Shown here piece after piece: positions 58,480 through 64,000 of a stretch of DNA of 64,000 nt (positions are counted from its first letter, which is position 1; each line of letters begins with the position of its first letter). Below the pieces are notes generated by a model. It saw only the letters and a list, made by a program, of their open reading frames with translations, ran no database searches and was not told where the DNA came from. This DNA comes from Lethocerus indicus (lineage: Eukaryota; Arthropoda; Insecta; Hemiptera; Belostomatidae), in the NCBI GenBank assembly GCA_019843655.1, contig JACDQD010000103.1, positions 868,001-932,000 on the forward strand. The letters are read 5' to 3'. The position numbers and the translations under genes were made by a program.

Positions 58480-59560
58480 CATTTTCCTAGAACAAATTTT
58501 TTAATATAAGCCTTACTACATTATATGGTCAAATAAAAATAGTTAATGTAGTAAAGCTTAGTGTAATACACTGTTTAACGTAGTTGACATTTATTTTGAT
58601 TCAGATTGACTCAATACATGTAATATTTTTGATGTTCACAAGAGGTAAGAGAAAAACTGATACTGATTACATAGATTGATGTCACATTGTTGTCGTTCTG
58701 GCCATGATACTGCTTAGGAGAACAATAAAGGCTAATAAATACTAATAGGCTGATAACAATAGCATATAAAAACAGATTTCGAGTGTCGCGGTCTCCGAAC
58801 CTCTTAGAATCATTCATTTTCCACGTAGCGAATGGTGTTGTTCGCATTCGGAAATTGTTTTGCTTGCCTGACCGCCACTTAATTACAGAGCACGTCAGAA
58901 ACATCTTTCAATTGGCGGTGAGGCGCAACAAGTCCCTGGTGTTGTAGTCGAGCCTGGAATATTGCGGATTATTTAAACGGCCATTATTTATCCGGGAGGG
59001 CTTCATTCCGTTTCAACCAGCCCGGTCCCGCATTCGTCGAACGTTAACATTTTAACCTCGTGATATTTTAACCTCGCGAATAGATTTGTCTCCTAATAAC
59101 GCTAAACATTAAACTCCGGTCAAAGGACACCGAAGTTAATATGACTGTTATTATTTTATTTCTTCAATGATATGCTTAAGAAATATGGGTTAAACTTTGG
59201 CCCCGAAAGAAATTTCGATCCACCACCCAGGTCGGCGGGGATTTACGGCCCATAGTCATTTAATCAGTTCACAATTTTCATTCTAACTATATAAATTATA
59301 GAAGTATATTCACAAGTTATAATCTTCAGAATTAATTCTTGATATATATTTATTAAATTTTATTTTAGGTTGTTTGTTGTTTGAAAACTACGGTATAGCA
59401 AGAATAGTTTAAGTCTAGGCGTAGATCGGTCATTGCCAGTATACCAACCTGGCAAACCATGTATAGAACGGACTTTCCGGTAGCAAAAGGGGGTGGGCAA
59501 TACGGGAGAATATGATAGCATTTTTAGCGACCCCCGATTGTCATATTTGCGAGGGGGTGA
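58480..59560. other. AT-rich non-coding DNA
   Basis: A minus frame at 58611-58904 carries one hydrophobic stretch (LFLYAIVISLLVFISLY) but no other feature. Nothing else supported. Confidence 0.45.
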
Positions 59561-59569
59561 GCTGGGGCC

Positions 59570-59850
59570 CTAGATAAAGTGTGCTGCCCGGAGTCGGCGA
59601 AGACTTGCCTCCTCCTCCTCCTCCTCCTGCTCCTGCTCCTCCCACCTCCTCCAACCCCCCTCCTCCCCGCCATTCAGAGCTCTGCACTGTTTGCTCCGTT
59701 CTGGCAATAAACTCCGGGACTTAACGCTGGCTGGGCCGCCTCGTACTCACGGCTTCCCTTGTTTAAACCTTTAACTAATGCCCCCGTCCCCTCTGCTTCC
59801 CGCCTTCCCGACGATGCTGACCCGGTTTGTATTGTCGGGTGAAAATGAAA
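59570..59850. other. GC-rich patch with (CCT)n
   Basis: CCT units at 59608-59628 grade into CTGCTC and CCCACCTCC words. Confidence 0.6.
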
Positions 59851-60790
59851 TTTTTACTGCCGCCCCTCATATAATAAACTAAAATCCCGGATTGTGTTGT
59901 TTATTTTAGGACAAAGTATAATATAATTTTAGAACAAAGTGATGAAAATATAGTTTTGTTAGTGAAGGTGAAGAAAAAGCATTTTTTTAAAGGATTATTT
60001 ATGATATATATATATATATTTTTATTTAATAGTGGACACATATGTGCCCCGAATGTAATAGCAACAACCTTTCGAAATACCATAACAGTTGGTATTAATT
60101 TCATAAATTCTTTTATTTACTTATATTCGAAACCTTTTAAAGAGTTTTACCCTGACACCCTGCTAATGTAAAGTCTTTATAATGTCGTCAATTGTGACAG
60201 AGTTTAGGATTAATTGAAACATTTTTTATCCGCCTTTACATCAACGCATCTTTGAATACATTTTAAGAGGCCAAAATATATAATAATTCTGGCTGAAATT
60301 GCTTGGGGAAGAAACATCCGCTAAGGTCTCCGTTCCTGGTATTTCTCATTAAGTTATCCCAGAAAATATAATATGGTTTCAGAACAGGAGAAACCGCTTT
60401 CAGTCCGTTTGCACAGGAGTGTGCACATAATTGTGGAAACGGGGAGCCGTATTATTAGCACTCATATTTTAATTAACAAGCTCCTTTCGATCAGCCAATA
60501 TTGACAATGGAAAAGCAAGAATATTCGTTTCCGACCGCAACATATATATGAATAATTAGTCACCGTACAGTGCTAATGACTGCAAGAACTTTGTAATATT
60601 AAAGAAATATGACGGAGTAGGGATACTACATCACCGTAGACAAATTTTGTGTGTTTTATTATAAATTTTTAGTACATTACGTATTATGTTACGTATTATC
60701 TATAATAATAGTAATACTTATATTTATTTTTAGTGAGATATGTTATGGCATCCTGTAAATAATTCTATAAACATGTTAAAAATGACTTTT
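59851..60790. other. AT-rich non-coding DNA with (TA)8
   Basis: TA alternation at 60004-60019. Opposed frames at 59901-60171 show no domain. Confidence 0.5.
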
Positions 60791-61690
60791 CAACGGGGAT
60801 TTAGAAAAAAAAATGTGTGCCCGAATCAATTGTCGGCGGTTTGTTCAATGATGCACGAAGCCCAGGTGAAATTAGTTTACCGCCCTTAGTCGAATATCAA
60901 ATATGCAAATATTGCGCAATAGGAGGGGCGGAGGGATAAGGGCGGCCTTAAGCCTTAGGGGTCTTCGACAGTCGACGTCTCTAATTCAATCACAGCGCTC
61001 TAGCCGCGTCCCGCATTTAATGAGCAACGGCTCCACCGAACATTTCGACCATTAATTGTGGAGTGTATTACCAGGGGTATTCATGAAAATTATTCTAGGC
61101 TGTATTAAACTTATAGGTACAATATTGTAGGGCTCGTTTTAACGAGAAGTGGTAATTTCTGTTTATTACCTCCTCAGGGTGACTGAATTGAGATATAGAT
61201 TTATTACAGATAATTGTTCCTAATTCTCATCGCTATGTAAAGAGTTTCAACTATATGTTCAATTATATAATACAGCATAGAGCCAGGTGTAGCCATATTT
61301 GGTGGTAGTATATAATACTAGGTGAATTTTAGTTAGGCGCTAGTAAATACAATTAGAAAGTCCGTCAAATTTTGAAACCCTTTCGTGTTAATCCTCAGAT
61401 TTTGTAGGGCGGGAGCTTGCTAATGTAATGGGCCTAGACGGACAGCAATTAGGGTCGGAGCGGGGCCCATATGCTCGTCCCCTGATTCGTCTCCTGTCCG
61501 GGCGTTCCATTTAGAATTAGTCTGTTATCCGATTAGGATTTGGGTCGCCCGGAGCGCGCCCGCCGGGTATTATGATAAATTGGGACCGCCCTCCCTCGCG
61601 ATGACTTTCCGGGATGAGGGACCGTTGAGTGATTAGCTTTGTAAGAGGCGGAGAATGTCCCGGAATCGGCGAACGAAAATTAACGGTGAA
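60791..61690. other. Two CpG-rich mixed blocks
   Basis: Blocks at about 60820-61080 and 61395-61680 contain CG-rich words among ATTA words and almost no open frames. They are candidates for conserved regulatory DNA rather than genes; conservation cannot be judged here. Confidence 0.4.
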
Positions 61691-62470
61691 AAATCGGTAT
61701 GATCCGCCTAATCGCCCTATTGTATTATTGGATTCATTTCCATCGATCTGATATTCCCTTAAAGCAGTTCGATGATCTACTTACCGTTTATGTAAAGATC
61801 AGTCCCTTTCAATGTGGAAAATACAACCTTTTCATCTTCTCAGAGGTAATAATATTTTCTATTCCGTTATTGGCGCATGATTTTGGTTATTTTTCAAGAA
61901 TTATTGAAAATATCCGTATAAAACCGACATCCGTAACATTCTTTTTCATTCCAACAGGAACGTAAACCGACAAGTTTTTTTGTACAACTCAACTGCGTTG
62001 TCGGGTTTTCCGAGGTTAATTGGGCTCAATGAAAATTTGAATCGATTAGGGGCGGGACTCGAGTACTCCTTAAAACTGGCTCACGGATACGTCCTAATGA
62101 AATGACAGGGAGGTGGATTCCTTTCAGTTTCAGAAATTATTTCTGACCCTACTCTGTACGTCGAGTAGTAGACATTCCGGGACGACATTCATATATTGTA
62201 CAGTTCATCGAACATTCTTCAATACCGTATCTGAAATTATTGAATTTCGTTGGAAGTAAAACCGTATTTTCTGAATTTCGGCCAGGTTGTTGGATTCAAT
62301 TGAACGGTATCCGAAACAAAAAGAAACTTGTTGTATACACTTCTGATAATATACCCAAGTTAAAAATACTTAGACATAGATTTTATCGGGGATGTTGATA
62401 CATGTTTTCCAAGACCAGAACTTGAATTACACTAACTTGCGGTAGTATCGCCTAATACAGTGGCAAGAAT
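61691..62470. other. AT-rich non-coding DNA
   Basis: A plus ATG frame at 61699-61965 (88 codons) has no recognised motif and is Ile/Phe-rich. Nothing else supported. Confidence 0.45.
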
Positions 62471-63340
62471 CTCTTGAAGCTTTTCCGGGATTTTCCTTTG
62501 TGTGGAAACCACCCGAGCGGGGGGCCCCATTGGACGGGTATTCGCCCTCTCCTTCTTCGCCCCTCTAGGGGGAGCTTCCGACCGCTCGCAACCCGCACTG
62601 CTACCACCATCAGTGTCCTACTGAATAGATCGACTTGGGATCTTATATACATCCGACGATGGGGTGTCGTTCATCCTCCTCGGATTATGACTTGTCTGTC
62701 GTCCCTATTGATCTATTGGTGTGATTTTCAATACTGAAGCCGTCTTGTTGTATTATTTCCGACGGAAGGATGAATTGAATCCGGTTAATTCGCACCTGGT
62801 TATTTTAATCATAACGAATGAAAAAAGAAACCCGGACAATAAACCTGTTTTAAGCGTCTGAAATTTACTGTGTGTAGCTCCCAATCGTCCGCCCGCCGTA
62901 TTGTCCTTTAGAAGCGCACAGGTTTCGAGGATTTATTGAAATTGTACGGCGGATACGGAACAAAAAAAAGGATAAAAAAGAAAGGGATCATTGTTGCTAC
63001 AATTTGGATGGGTCATTGGACGCCCGTCTGGTTCAATGGGGGGCAATCAACTGTTCAAAGAGTCGGCGGCTCCCGTCGACCAACGGTAACGAACCTGCGA
63101 CCGCGAGATTTGTTTTTTTTTCTATTTTCCACCATTCATCGTTTGTCTTCCTCCCCTCCGATAATTTACATTGTGTCCCGATATTAATTTGTGGAGGGGG
63201 CCGGGGAGGGAGGTGGCGTACAGCCGTTCTGAAAACTGCATATTGAAAATATTCGTCCAACTGCACACAGTGAGCGATGATTGGGGGGTCCGGCATGAAA
63301 AAGGCCGGGAGAATTTGCGTACGCATTGCGGCCTGTTCAA
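62471..63340. other. GC patches with overlapping frames
   Basis: Patches at 62490-62640 and 63180-63240 carry frames open in several phases and on both strands, so no coding call is made. Confidence 0.45.
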
Positions 63341-64000
63341 TTAGAAGGAAAACAATAGTTCATTGAACAAATGAATTCACGTACCCATCAAATAATACTG
63401 CGGCATATTCACTTCGAAATAATAGTTTATTACATAAATTGTATCTATATTCCTATAAGAAATATTGTATTCTAGCTTCCGAATCATTTTTCAGTTTTCT
63501 TTTAGTGAATCACAACTCTAAAAACAAAAATTGATTTATAGCTGCTAACACACTGTTTCTAAGGGTGTCGGAATATTCGCTGAATGCGTATTTTGCCGGA
63601 ATAACTTCCCTTTTTACGGATTCAAAGAAATCTATCGATAACATTTTCAATGGGCAGAGTATTTTCAATGAGGAATAATCGCCGATGCGTGTGAATTCGT
63701 GAGGACAAATTGCTGGAAATGTATCCTACCATTTGTCACAAAGTTACACTTTAAATACAAAAGGATTGTTAATTCGAATGAAAATACTGTGTATAGCTTT
63801 CAAAGAAACTCCCCCACTCTATTAGACAGTGGAAAATCCGTATGTAACCGCTGGAAAATTGAGCTCAATTATAATTAATTAACTACTGTATTACATGAAT
63901 AACTGCTGACAATGCCTGAATTTATTAATTGGCCGATGCGGCTCATTTTCCATATCGGAGGGTTCATATTTCAGCCTGAACGTAAATTATCGAAGTGTTA
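63341..64000. other. AT-rich non-coding DNA with a 14-bp palindrome
   Basis: AATTGAGCTCAATT at 63857-63870 is a perfect palindrome followed by ATAATTAATTAA. Nothing else supported. Confidence 0.5.

Noticed and set aside
1..64000. CRISPR array, rRNA, operon, prophage or plasmid functions
   Set aside because: No regularly spaced repeats with spacers, no rRNA-like blocks and no adjacent same-strand long frames anywhere in the window.

Overview
The window looks like non-coding nuclear DNA from a eukaryote, most likely an invertebrate and perhaps an arthropod. It is AT-rich overall and broken every few kilobases by short GC-rich patches in which CpG is not depleted (for example 10 CpG in 4201-4260 and 10 in 55081-55140). 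It carries long (TA)n, (TC)n and pyrimidine microsatellites. There is no bacterial-style gene packing, no operon, no ribosome-binding-site pattern, no rRNA and no CRISPR array. No gene could be assigned to a known family. The species call is inference only; nothing in the sequence fixes it.

Layout. 1-4.1 kb: AT-rich DNA with a 29-bp tandem duplication, a perfect 20-bp palindrome at 3994-4013 and small hairpins. 4.1-6 kb: several CpG-rich patches, the first followed by a perfect CAG|GTAAGT donor. 6.8-7.5 kb: a segment open on both strands, then an acceptor-donor pair. 8.7-24 kb: alternating AT-rich DNA and GC patches, including the longest open frame (12484-13206). 24-26.7 kb: an ATTA cluster, a (TC)32 tract, a tRNA-like remnant and a small repeat cluster. 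28-33.3 kb: hairpins, purine-pyrimidine alternating tracts, a tRNA-derived fragment and the best minus-strand open frame (32765-33250). 36.5-43.1 kb: a (TA)n tract and the strongest recursive-splice-like site (38151/38152). 41.3-46.2 kb: two families of diverged dispersed repeats (A and B). 46.8-64 kb: more CpG-rich patches, a tRNA-like remnant, three (TA)n arrays and other simple repeats.

Interpretation. The simplest reading is a long intron or an intergenic desert. Polypyrimidine-AG|GT junctions, the best being at 38151/38152, suggest recursive splicing of a very long intron, but equally good-looking junctions occur on both strands, so some are chance. The open frames are reported with low confidence because several overlap equally open frames on the other strand and none shows a recognisable domain. 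I did not find a convincing new multi-gene system. The leads most worth testing are the 38151/38152 site, the A and B repeat families, and the frames at 12484-13206 and 32765-33250.
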